Source: Bacillota bacterium (GTDB taxonomy: Bacteria > Bacillota > UBA4882 > JAAYXC01). From it: a DNA stretch of 7,460 nt. Positions 1 through 6,662 of the stretch are shown piece by piece; position 1 is the stretch's first letter, and each line of letters starts with the position of its first letter. The stretch lies in contig JAAYXC010000366.1 in assembly GCA_012516115.1 (NCBI GenBank), positions 1 through 7,460 on the forward strand, given 5' to 3'. A program made the position numbers and the translations under genes. A model generated the notes under the pieces. That model saw nothing but the letters and a program-made list of their open reading frames with translations, had not been told where the DNA came from and made no database searches.

Positions 1-1624
1 CCACAAAAGGATCCGAACTAATACGGATGTTCCGCCGGGGACGCTCCGAGGAAGAAAGGTAACCAACCGACTCCTTGGCACCGCCGCCTTCCGCTGCCGT
101 CCGTTCTATCCATCTTTCGGTAAAGATCAGGTCGTCCGTACCGATCTCTACCGTGACCTCTTCCTCCGTGCCGCCGATACGGGGCCCGGTCCAGAAGACT
201 TCATCGTTGCCCTCGAACCCGGCGCAGAAGACCTCAAGAGGTATCCCTTTCCACTCCGCAGGGATCTTGACCTTTTTACGATAGAAGACGGACTCCCCCT
301 CCGGGGGCGCGGCGGGCGGTTTACACCAGTAAGCGGGCAAGATCGTCCGTCGCCATCTCGTCTCCTTCTTCTCTTTCCCCACCTGGAACTGCCAATAACC
401 GTTGAGGTTCAGGAGCTCATCCGGCCTGGCATAGGCGGAAGTGCCCATCCAGTAAAAGTTCTCCGCCAGTACCTCGCCGTACTGGGAGAGCTCCAGATAA
501 AGGAAGAAGACCTTACGCAAGTAGTCGCGGGGAACCCGCCATCGCAGGCTGAACGCCTTGACCGATGCGTCCGCCTCTACGGTCACGGTCGCCTCCTGCT
601 CATGGCAAAGCTTCATCTCACGGTCATAGATGACCGCCCTGACCCGGCAGGCGCCGAGACGCAACCGCTTGTCGTTTACCGCGTAGATATCCGCGCAGAA
701 CTCCTCGTTGCCGTCGAATACATACTTCTCCATATCGGCCACGACGATGACGTCCTGGGCCGCCCGCTTGTAGGCGTAAAAGGCGGGTTTCGGCACACCG
801 TACCAATCGATCAGTTCCCGGTGGAAGGACGGCCAACTCCCGTTGAGTTGCCACTGAAGACAACCGGAACACCAGTACTTGGTCTGCCGACAATATTCGA
901 GGTTATGCCGGTGCACCTGGCCGTGGGCGATCTGGCCGGACATAAGCCAGTGGTCAAGATCGTCTAAGCCGCCGTATTCCCTGGCGTCCCGCTCTTGTTC
1001 CTTGATGACGGCGTGGTGATATTGCCAGGTGGGTTTGTCGATGGGCCAGATCTTGTCCGGCCCGATGAACTTCTGGATGCTCTCGAGCAGGGGCGCGCTG
1101 CGCATGACCGCCACTTCGGACCGGAAGAGGACCAACCGCTGGTCGCCGTTTAAGATGTCACCGTTGTATTTATTGGAAGTCCGGGTAGGCAGCATGAGAA
1201 GGCCGCCGTGGCGATCGCCTTTATAAGGCGAGCCCCGCCGGAACGGCCTGGTCGGATCGTGTTCTCGACAGGCCTCGGCGAGTTTATCGACCAATTCCTT
1301 GTTCTCCGGTTCATCGGGGTTGTACTCGTTCCCGCCGCACCACAGGGCAATACAAGGATGGTTACGGAGGGACTTGATCATATCGACCGCACAGCGAATA
1401 AAGAGATCGTGCGGCATCACCGGGTAACTGGCGCAAGCGAGCCAGAATTCGGTCCAGGTCAGAATCCCCTTGCGGTCGCAAAGGCGGTAGAAGGTCTCGG
1501 TCTCCTGGATCCCGCCGCCCCATACCCGGACCATGTTCAGGTTGGCTTCTTCCACTTGAGCGAGGAAAAGCTTATAACGTTCCTCGGAGAAACGAAAGAG
1601 GCTGTCCGTGGGTAACCAGTTCGT
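1..1624 (-). CDS. GH2 beta-mannosidase-like enzyme, catalytic part plus second jelly-roll domain (3' end outside window)
   Basis: Continuation of the GH2 gene after the six-G run; the frame is open without a stop to the left edge and has no start of its own. Numbering the repaired protein from the ATG at 2720, it carries the TIM barrel: TNWLPTDSLF from 366, NMVRVWGGGIQE at 395-406, LWCGGNEY with acid/base candidate Glu465 (codon 1327-1325), FRSEVAV with nucleophile candidate Glu535 (codon 1117-1115), and QWQLNGSWPSF starting near 622. Both catalytic residues are intact. The two are 70 residues apart; my recollection is about 90 for typical beta-mannosidases and about 70 for exo-beta-glucosaminidase, so specificity is open. 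A C-terminal beta domain runs to about 765. From about 767 the chain enters a new module (DELLNLNGYWQFQ, ILPAYW, VFYRKKVKIPAEWKGIPLEV, GTEEEV) resembling another GH2-type sugar-binding jelly roll, still incomplete at residue 906. Confidence 0.85.
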
Positions 1625-2720
1625 CCCCCCGAACGAAGAAACGCTGCCGGTTAATGCAGAACGTCCAAGGATAGGGATTGCCTACAATAGACCAGAGCCG
1701 GTTGGACTGGCCGTGTACTTCCTGGACCCAGAGGTCGTCCTGGTTTTTGAGCATGGTCAGCTCTCGGACGCCGAACTCGGTCTCGGCCCGGTCGAGCACG
1801 TTACGCTCCTCGTCGAGGATCATCAGCTCCAACCGGTAGAGATGATGAGGGCCCATGCCGTTCGGCCACCAGAGCTTGGGACGTTCGATGGCCGTCTCCA
1901 GTTCGATCTGGTTTACTCCAGGGCTTAAGATTAGATCGCGCTTGAACTCAATGGCCGGACAGGTGAAATCCACTCCGGTAATACGGCCGAGGATCCGTAC
2001 CCGTTCCTGGCCGGCAAAACTCGACTCGACCTCCAAGCCGATCTTGACTTCGGCCCTGGCGGCCTCCTCGCATTCATCCCATTCGATCTTGGTCCGCACA
2101 AAGGGGTCTTGAATGGATGCACCGCCCGTGACCCGAAGCCAAACGGATTTCCAGATCCCGATCGGCACGATATGCGGCGCCCAGTTCCACCAATAGGTAA
2201 AAGGAGCCACCACGCCGGACGAACGGACCATGCCCCGCTTGACCTTACCGCCGGGCCGGTCCTCGGAAGAATGCTCCAGGGCGCGCAGGCGCAGGACGAG
2301 CACGTTCTTCTGCCCGGGAACGATCAAACGCGTGACGTCGAGGCGATGGCGGAGGAACATCCCTTCCAGGTGGCCGAGGGAGATTCCGTTCAACCAAACG
2401 TTCGCCCGGTAGGTAATGCCTTCGAAGACGAGCTCGTATTTTCGCCCGGCGACCTCTTCGGGGACGGTAAATTCTTTAAAGAACCACCATTCTTTATCTT
2501 CCACCCACAATAACTTTTCCGCATTCATTTCGAAGTAAGGATCTTCCACCAGCCCGGCCTCGAAGAGGGCCGCCTGCACGATACAGGGTACTTTTGCCGG
2601 GACGGGGTTACGCGGCTGGTACGTTGGATCGTACGCCCGGCGCGCCAAACCTTCCTCGAATTCCATGCCCTCAATGGTCCAGGGTCCATCTAAACTAAGA
2701 TATGCGTATCGTAATGCCAT
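1572..2720 (-). CDS. GH2 beta-mannosidase-like enzyme, N-terminal part (frameshifted gene)
   Basis: First part of a GH2 exo-glycosidase that would remove non-reducing-end beta-mannosyl or related residues from imported oligosaccharides. There is no signal peptide, so it is cytoplasmic. As it stands the frame gives 382 residues and stops at TAA after an out-of-frame tail that begins at Asp366. Before that point all family landmarks are present: the sugar-binding jelly roll from about 8 (LSLDGPWTI) with VWLNGISLGH at 108-117, TYWWNWAPH at 175-183 and GIWKSVWLRV at 188-197; an immunoglobulin-like domain about 200-320 containing PKLWWPNGMG at 281-290 and FGVRE at 316-320; and the first strand of the TIM barrel (RQRFFVRG, 358-365). 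This truncated product would lack the whole catalytic barrel. The rest of the protein continues in another frame from 1624 downwards. Confidence 0.88.
   Translation of the reverse strand: MALRYAYLSLDGPWTIEGMEFEEGLARRAYDPTYQPRNPVPAKVPCIVQAALFEAGLVEDPYFEMNAEKLLWVEDKEWWFFKEFTVPEEVAGRKYELVFEGITYRANVWLNGISLGHLEGMFLRHRLDVTRLIVPGQKNVLVLRLRALEHSSEDRPGGKVKRGMVRSSGVVAPFTYWWNWAPHIVPIGIWKSVWLRVTGGASIQDPFVRTKIEWDECEEAARAEVKIGLEVESSFAGQERVRILGRITGVDFTCPAIEFKRDLILSPGVNQIELETAIERPKLWWPNGMGPHHLYRLELMILDEERNVLDRAETEFGVRELTMLKNQDDLWVQEVHGQSNRLWSIVGNPYPWTFCINRQRFFVRGDELVTHGQPLSFLRGTL
1625..1630 (-). other. Six-G run carrying the apparent one-base insertion in the GH2 gene
   Basis: The transcribed strand reads TTCGTTC-GGGGGG-ACGAACTGG. 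With five G instead of six the translation continues FVRGTNWLPTDSLFRF, the form expected at this point in GH2 enzymes (RG.NW.P.DS.F). With six, the frame goes to DELVTHGQ and stops at 1572. The disruption is therefore placed precisely in this homopolymer, the commonest site for sequencing, assembly or replication-slippage indels. Confidence 0.85.
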
Positions 2721-2730
2721 GCCGGATTTT

Positions 2731-2736
2731 CTCCTC
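2731..2736 (-). promoter_or_regulatory. Ribosome binding site of the GH2 gene
   Basis: GAGGAG on the transcribed strand, 10 bases before the ATG at 2720. The spacing is slightly long, but this start gives an N-terminus (RYAYLSLDGPWTI) that matches the beginning of GH2 beta-mannosidase-type proteins. Confidence 0.6.
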
Positions 2737-2760
2737 TTTCCGCGATGATGGTGTGATTCC

Positions 2761-2786
2761 TGCGGGGAGCCAAGATGCCCCCCGCA
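2761..2786 (-). promoter_or_regulatory. Intercistronic GC-rich hairpin between lyase and GH2 gene
   Basis: TGCGGGGAGC and GCCCCCCGCA flank the 6-base loop CAAGAT. All ten positions pair except one A/C on the plus strand, which becomes a G-U wobble in the minus-strand RNA, so the stem is complete only in the transcribed direction. It begins 20 bases after the lyase stop codon. The sequence after it, GGAATCACACC, has no U tract, so it is not a canonical terminator. Its placement matches the hairpin that follows the binding-protein gene. Confidence 0.6.
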
Positions 2787-2806
2787 GAAGAATTAACAAG
2801 CGAGAT

Positions 2807-5197
2807 TTACCGACCGAACTCTATAACGAGTCGCCCGGGGCCGGGAACGGCGATCTCCACCGTATCGCCTGCTACGTTAAAGCTTAGCGCCTTATCGGCG
2901 AAGAGCACCCGCGTAACCTTCCGGTCCTTCGGGACCGCCACGCCCAGGACGCAGGCCGGTTGGTCGGCGGCCACCGTGAACACGTACCGATCCGGGAACC
3001 GTAGATCGGCCGCCATGGTGACCGGCAAATCGGAACGGAAGAGTAATGCACCGTCAAAAGAAGCCTCGGTTGCTTCCCTGACCATCCATGCGACCAGCCC
3101 GTTCTCCTCCCGCGCCCAGGCGAAGGTGGCTTGGGCGGCCAGTCGGCCCGCGCGGCCGGAGCGGCCCGGTGCCTGCAAAAGGAAGGTATCCGTGGCCTTG
3201 CCTTTGACGAGTTCTGCTCCGAGCAGCCCTTGACCCGAGAGATCGGTGAAAGCCGGAACCGGCTCTTCCGGCAGGAGGGGTACGAGGATCTGCATAAAGA
3301 GGGCCTCCTGGGCTTTTAGTGTGGCCTTAACGTACCGATAGGGCACCGAGTCGCCCTTGATGTAGGTGACCTCTCCCTCTTCATTTGCCAACGTGAGATT
3401 CGACGGAAGGATCCAGGCCGCCATCTTGGCCGCCCGTCCGTAATTATCGTCCCGATAGGTCCAGAGCCGGAAGTTGCCTTCTCCGCTCATGCGACCCCGT
3501 CCGCCGTGCAGATAAAGCTCGTAAGTGGAGACCTTAGGCGCCGCGACGGAATCGACCACCACGAAGTAGTCTTGCCCGGGGAAGCCGATGGCGCGTTTCA
3601 GCTTTGCCCCGCCCTTGTAGACGGCCTCCTTCTCTTGGAAATCAAAGACCTCGGTATCGAGATTGTAGCGCGAGACCGGCGTCACGTTCTCCGCCGGGTC
3701 TTTCGGCTCGTTGCCGTCCACGGTAATTACGTTATGGGCCGGGGCGGTCATAAACCAGTTCTTTCGGATCTGGTCGTAGTACGAGCCGGTGCTGTAACCA
3801 CAGTCGCTCGCCATCATCTGGTCGCAGGCATGGATGATAAAGCTCAGGTGATCGTAATGAAAATGATTGTCCGCCTCGGCCACCCCGTGGAAGAGGAGGT
3901 ACCGATGGGAACGATCCTTGTAGGTCCAGTTGTTGCGGAAGACCGTTTGTCCGCCGCGGTCCAAAAAGATGGTGCCGGAAGCGGTGGGCGCCACGGGCTC
4001 GATGGTGGGATCGTAGGTCAGATACTCGTCGAGGTTCCAGGTATCGTCGACCGAGGCGCCGCTATAGCTGTTGGCATTAATCCGATAAGCCGCCGCATCG
4101 CCAAGGAGGAAGGGCGGGCTTTGCCAGAGGCCTGTATCCGAATGGAAGAACGCCCATTGAAAAAGATTACCCAACTTAGCGGTAGGATGAAGCGGTGTAC
4201 TTACATCCATGAATTCTTTGGCTACCATGTGGAGCGGGGTCGGCTTTATGTACGCGTCTTCGATATTGGGCAGCCAGCCCCGTCCGTTGCGCACGTAAAG
4301 CATCCATTCGAACGCCGGACGATAGATGGGAAAGTTGTTTACCCCGGAAACGTTCTTGTAATGGTATAAAAATGGAAGAAAGTTAACCCAAGAATAGAGC
4401 AAGTAGTGGGATCCCTCGCGGTAGATCCCGTCCGCGCTGAAGAAATACCGGGTATTTCGGTTGGCCTCGTAGAGCGCCTTCCGCAGCCATTCCGCGGCCT
4501 CGGGTTCGGAAGAGAGCGTCAAAGCGCAGGTCCCCAAGGCCCAGGCCTGCTTGGAGAGGTGGTTGTGCGGCCGCGGGGCCCAGACCTCTATTTTTTCGTA
4601 GATCAGCCGCGCTTCGCGGATGAGCCGCGCGCGGATCGCCTTATTTTGTTCCGGTGTAAGTGCATTGGCTACCCAATCGTAGGCCGTACAGTAATTTTGC
4701 AGCCAGGTAGCGCGGTAAATCTCATCGACCACGCTGCTGGAGACGGTCGGGGCGAGCTCGTAGATCGGGCCGTCGTAAGCGCGCAGAAGGATCTGGATCG
4801 TCCGGTCCCGCGCGGCCGTATCGCCAACGGTTATCCAGGCGAAGGCCAGATACTTGGCGGCCCGGCTGATCGTGCCGTAATACCGCGAAACATCCTTGCT
4901 TGTGGGATCGGTCGGGATCTCGGGCAATGGATCTTCTTTAAAGGCTTTGATGTCCTCCCAGATCCAATCCCAGAGTTTGGCCGCATAGGCATCTAAATTA
5001 CGTTTTTCGACCACTGCCTTGATCTCATCGGCCTTAAACCAAAGAGAAGGATGGATCTCCTCCTTAGGCAAAACCGGTGTCTCGTCGGTGGCAAAACCGC
5101 TGTAGGTTGTGTAGTCTACTGCCAACGCCAATCCGGCGACACCGATCAGTCCCGCAAGGATCAGAGTAAACACCGCTCGGCGCATCATCCTCATCAT
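2807..5197 (-). CDS. Secreted heparinase II/III-like (alginate-lyase-type) polysaccharide lyase
   Basis: Probable extracytoplasmic lyase that cleaves a uronic-acid-containing polysaccharide by beta-elimination. It has 796 residues from the ATG at 5197, chosen because AAAGGGGTGAGG precedes it; a GTG at 5203 is inside that site and an ATG at 5194 is also possible. Residues 1-26 are a signal peptide (MMRMMRR, hydrophobic core, LALA). The N-terminal part, about 45-380, resembles the alpha/alpha toroid of this fold and opens with HPSLWFKADEI, as in DUF4962-type proteins. From about 405 follows the beta-sandwich heparinase II/III domain (GGQTVFRNNW, HFHYDHLSF, APAHNVITVDG). By analogy with heparinase II, N212/H213 and Y259 or Y265 with H445 are catalytic candidates, and H447, D465 and H488 are candidate metal ligands. 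The C-terminal 200 residues are a further beta-rich region. The polysaccharide lyase family and substrate are not resolved; heparin is not implied. A GC hairpin separates it from the GH2 gene. Confidence 0.85.
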   Translation of the reverse strand: MMRMMRRAVFTLILAGLIGVAGLALAVDYTTYSGFATDETPVLPKEEIHPSLWFKADEIKAVVEKRNLDAYAAKLWDWIWEDIKAFKEDPLPEIPTDPTSKDVSRYYGTISRAAKYLAFAWITVGDTAARDRTIQILLRAYDGPIYELAPTVSSSVVDEIYRATWLQNYCTAYDWVANALTPEQNKAIRARLIREARLIYEKIEVWAPRPHNHLSKQAWALGTCALTLSSEPEAAEWLRKALYEANRNTRYFFSADGIYREGSHYLLYSWVNFLPFLYHYKNVSGVNNFPIYRPAFEWMLYVRNGRGWLPNIEDAYIKPTPLHMVAKEFMDVSTPLHPTAKLGNLFQWAFFHSDTGLWQSPPFLLGDAAAYRINANSYSGASVDDTWNLDEYLTYDPTIEPVAPTASGTIFLDRGGQTVFRNNWTYKDRSHRYLLFHGVAEADNHFHYDHLSFIIHACDQMMASDCGYSTGSYYDQIRKNWFMTAPAHNVITVDGNEPKDPAENVTPVSRYNLDTEVFDFQEKEAVYKGGAKLKRAIGFPGQDYFVVVDSVAAPKVSTYELYLHGGRGRMSGEGNFRLWTYRDDNYGRAAKMAAWILPSNLTLANEEGEVTYIKGDSVPYRYVKATLKAQEALFMQILVPLLPEEPVPAFTDLSGQGLLGAELVKGKATDTFLLQAPGRSGRAGRLAAQATFAWAREENGLVAWMVREATEASFDGALLFRSDLPVTMAADLRFPDRYVFTVAADQPACVLGVAVPKDRKVTRVLFADKALSFNVAGDTVEIAVPGPGRLVIEFGR

Positions 5198-5209
5198 CCT
5201 CACCCCTTT
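5198..5209 (-). promoter_or_regulatory. Ribosome binding site and repeated start region of the lyase gene
   Basis: The transcribed strand reads AAAGGGGTGAGG directly before ATGATGAGGATGATG. The Shine-Dalgarno match covers the GTG at 5203, making that start unlikely, and favours the ATG at 5197 or 5194. The repeat AGGATGATG occurs twice in tandem, so the region offers four in-frame ATG codons and a second AGG. Confidence 0.6.
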
Positions 5210-5243
5210 CCTCGCTTCCTATTGAACTTCGTTTTCCAGCGCG

Positions 5244-5266
5244 GGGGGCCGCACCGCGCGGCCCCC
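5244..5266 (-). promoter_or_regulatory. Intercistronic GC-rich hairpin between binding protein and lyase
   Basis: A perfect 9-base-pair stem (GGGGGCCGC paired with GCGGCCCCC, 5-base loop) sits 19 bases after the binding-protein stop. The transcribed strand continues CGCGCTGGAAAACG, with no U tract, so it is not a canonical intrinsic terminator. Structures placed like this after a binding-protein gene (for example after malE in E. coli) are known to block 3' exonuclease decay and keep the binding protein more abundant than downstream products; that role here is inference. Confidence 0.65.
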
Positions 5267-5274
5267 TTGCAGTA

Positions 5275-5288
5275 TGAACCGAGGTTCA
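5275..5288. repeat. 14-base inverted repeat spanning the binding-protein stop codon
   Basis: TGAACC-GA-GGTTCA is a perfect 6-base inverted repeat with a 2-base centre; on the transcribed strand its first three bases are the TGA stop codon of the binding-protein gene. In RNA it could form a small 5-pair stem with a CUCG loop immediately before the larger hairpin at 5244-5266. Function unknown. Confidence 0.4.
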
Positions 5289-6566
5289 AATGTTGGAACG
5301 CATCAGGACCGCTTCTACTTTGGGTGTAATGTTCTTGATGGCCTCGGCGGCGGTTTCTTCACCTTCCCAGACCTTGTTGAGTTCCGTGCGGATGATGTTG
5401 TCCAATTCTTGGAAATCAGTGTTCAACGGCTGATAGCAGATAACCAGTCGATCGCTGTAAGCCAAGAACGCCTTCTTATTGATCTGCGGTTCGCTCTTCA
5501 AGAAGAGATCCGACTTCTGATACTTCGTGATGGCCGGGACCATCTGCTGAAGTTCGAGCAGTTTCTTAACGCCGGGCGAGTCGGGACCGGCCAGGTACTT
5601 CACGAATTCCCAAGCTTCCTTGGGGTGCTTGGTGTTCTTCCCGATGGCAAAGCAGCTGCCGTCGGCCCGGTTGGCCTTGTATGGGCCGTGGGGAAGCGGT
5701 GCCACATCCCATCTGAACTTGCAGTTCTCAATGTACTGGGGTACACGCCAATGGCCGATGATATTCATCGCAGCGCTACCGGCCACGAAAAGGTCCGAGA
5801 TGCCCGCCCGCTGTGAAGGCGTCGGCGCGATCTTATGTTTGAGCATCATGTCGGCATAGAGTTGGATAGCCTCGACGGCCTTCGGCTCCTTCATCAAGAA
5901 CTTGGTCGGTTTGTAGAGGTCGTCGTACATGTTCTTTCCGGTCATGTGATAGAGGAAGACCTGCCAATAAGTATCCGTCTCCAGGTGGACGCCCCACTGG
6001 TCGATCCGACCGTCGCCGTTCTTGTCCTTGGTGAGTTTCTTCGCCAAGGCGATGAACTCGTCCCAGGTCATCTCCTTGGTAGGATAGGGCACCTTCGCCT
6101 CGTCGAACATGTCCTTGTTGTAGAAGATGGCCAGGGCCGCGCGGTCGATGGGAAGACCGTAGATGCCGCCTTTGTACCGATATAGATCGAGGATCCGGCG
6201 GTCGTAAGCCGTAAGGTCCACTAACTTCATGAACGGCCTGAGATCCAAGAGCGCCCCCTTAGCCGCCAGCACGTTGGCGTCACAGGTATTGGGATAGAGC
6301 ACATCCGGCATGGCTCCTCCCGCGGCCATCGTCAAGAGTTTAGTCGTATACTCTCGACCCGAGGCAATATTCTCGATCTCGATCTTTATGTTGGGATGTT
6401 TTTTTTGAAACTCCTCGATGATCGGTTTGGCCACGTTATCCAACCGCACCTTGTCCCAACGCATAAACCAACGCAGGGTGATCTGCTCTGCGGCTGCCAC
6501 TGTGCTGCCTAAAATTACGGCAATACTTATTAAGCTCATCACCAGAAGAGGAACCCGCTTCTTCAT
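5286..6566 (-). CDS. Extracellular solute-binding protein, family 1 (sugar ABC transporter)
   Basis: Substrate-capturing subunit of the ABC importer, 426 residues, a normal length for family 1 sugar-binding proteins. Residues 1-26 form a signal peptide (MKKR, a hydrophobic stretch, then a TVAAA-type cleavage site). There is no lipobox cysteine, so the mature protein is probably free in a periplasm rather than lipid-anchored. The mature N-terminus (ITLRWFMRW, 29-37), the PDVL stretch at 87-90, YGLPIDRAALAIFYNKDMF at 136-154, the TWDEF helix at 167-171 and the GHW motif at 271-273 are standard for the family. Residues 181-189 (DKNGDGRID) form a DxNxDGxxD calcium-binding loop of EF-hand type, as known in some alginate- and oligosaccharide-binding proteins. 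The gene follows its permease, not the more usual binding-protein-first order. A GC hairpin lies just downstream, before the lyase gene. The oligosaccharide bound is inferred to be the product of that lyase. Confidence 0.93.
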   Translation of the reverse strand: MKKRVPLLVMSLISIAVILGSTVAAAEQITLRWFMRWDKVRLDNVAKPIIEEFQKKHPNIKIEIENIASGREYTTKLLTMAAGGAMPDVLYPNTCDANVLAAKGALLDLRPFMKLVDLTAYDRRILDLYRYKGGIYGLPIDRAALAIFYNKDMFDEAKVPYPTKEMTWDEFIALAKKLTKDKNGDGRIDQWGVHLETDTYWQVFLYHMTGKNMYDDLYKPTKFLMKEPKAVEAIQLYADMMLKHKIAPTPSQRAGISDLFVAGSAAMNIIGHWRVPQYIENCKFRWDVAPLPHGPYKANRADGSCFAIGKNTKHPKEAWEFVKYLAGPDSPGVKKLLELQQMVPAITKYQKSDLFLKSEPQINKKAFLAYSDRLVICYQPLNTDFQELDNIIRTELNKVWEGEETAAEAIKNITPKVEAVLMRSNI

Positions 6567-6575
6567 ATTGGATAA

Positions 6576-6582
6576 CTCCCCC
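6576..6582 (-). promoter_or_regulatory. Ribosome binding site of the solute-binding protein gene
   Basis: The transcribed strand reads GGGGGAG, preceded by an A run, with 9 bases between it and the ATG at 6566. It supports that start, which also gives a normal signal peptide. Confidence 0.7.
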
Positions 6583-6591
6583 TTTTTTCAT

Positions 6592-6602
6592 TTGGCCGCC
6601 AA
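6592..6602. repeat. Short inverted repeat upstream of the binding-protein gene
   Basis: TTGGC-C-GCCAA, a perfect 5-base inverted repeat around one central base, lies 26 bases before the binding-protein ATG, just upstream of its ribosome binding site. It could be a small operator half-site pair, but at this length it can also arise by chance. No convincing -35/-10 pair was found around it. Confidence 0.25.
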
Positions 6603-6644
6603 TACGAACCTTGCGATAAACCTCTTGGCTACTTTTCTACTTTT

Positions 6645-6659
6645 CTCACCTCCTCCACC
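6645..6659 (-). other. Strong Shine-Dalgarno-like motif without a start codon
   Basis: Immediately after the permease stop the transcribed strand reads GGTGGAGGAGGTGAG, close to a perfect match to the 16S anti-Shine-Dalgarno sequence. No ATG, GTG or TTG follows at a usable distance; the next bases are a tandem 8-base repeat (AGAAAAGT twice, plus-strand 6631-6646). The binding-protein gene has its own ribosome binding site much nearer its ATG. It may be a relic of a lost small gene or a chance purine run. Confidence 0.4.
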
Positions 6660-6662
6660 GAT

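Noticed and set aside
624..893. Minus-strand open frame of 89 codons
   Set aside because: It lies in a different frame within the GH2 catalytic part, where the repaired frame carries recognisable GH2 motifs; its Arg-rich translation is a typical shadow.
1620..1640. Programmed ribosomal frameshift in the GH2 gene
   Set aside because: The family is not known to use recoding, the needed shift is +1, no downstream structure or internal ribosome binding site stands out, and a homopolymer indel explains it more simply.
2761..2786. Intrinsic (Rho-independent) terminator after the lyase gene
   Set aside because: The stem is strong but the transcribed strand continues GGAATCACACC with no U tract. 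The hairpin at 5244-5266 fails for the same reason.
3506..4369. Plus-strand open frame of 287 codons inside the lyase gene
   Set aside because: It is fully antisense to a well-supported lyase with family motifs, and its translation shows no domain or plausible protein composition. The same holds for the other plus-strand frames (for example 4406-4996, 5274-5816, 1208-1615).
6566..6590. Small ORF starting at the ATG just upstream of the binding-protein ribosome binding site
   Set aside because: It begins ATGAAAAAAGGG and overlaps the binding-protein gene out of frame, has no ribosome binding site of its own at proper spacing, and no recognisable product.
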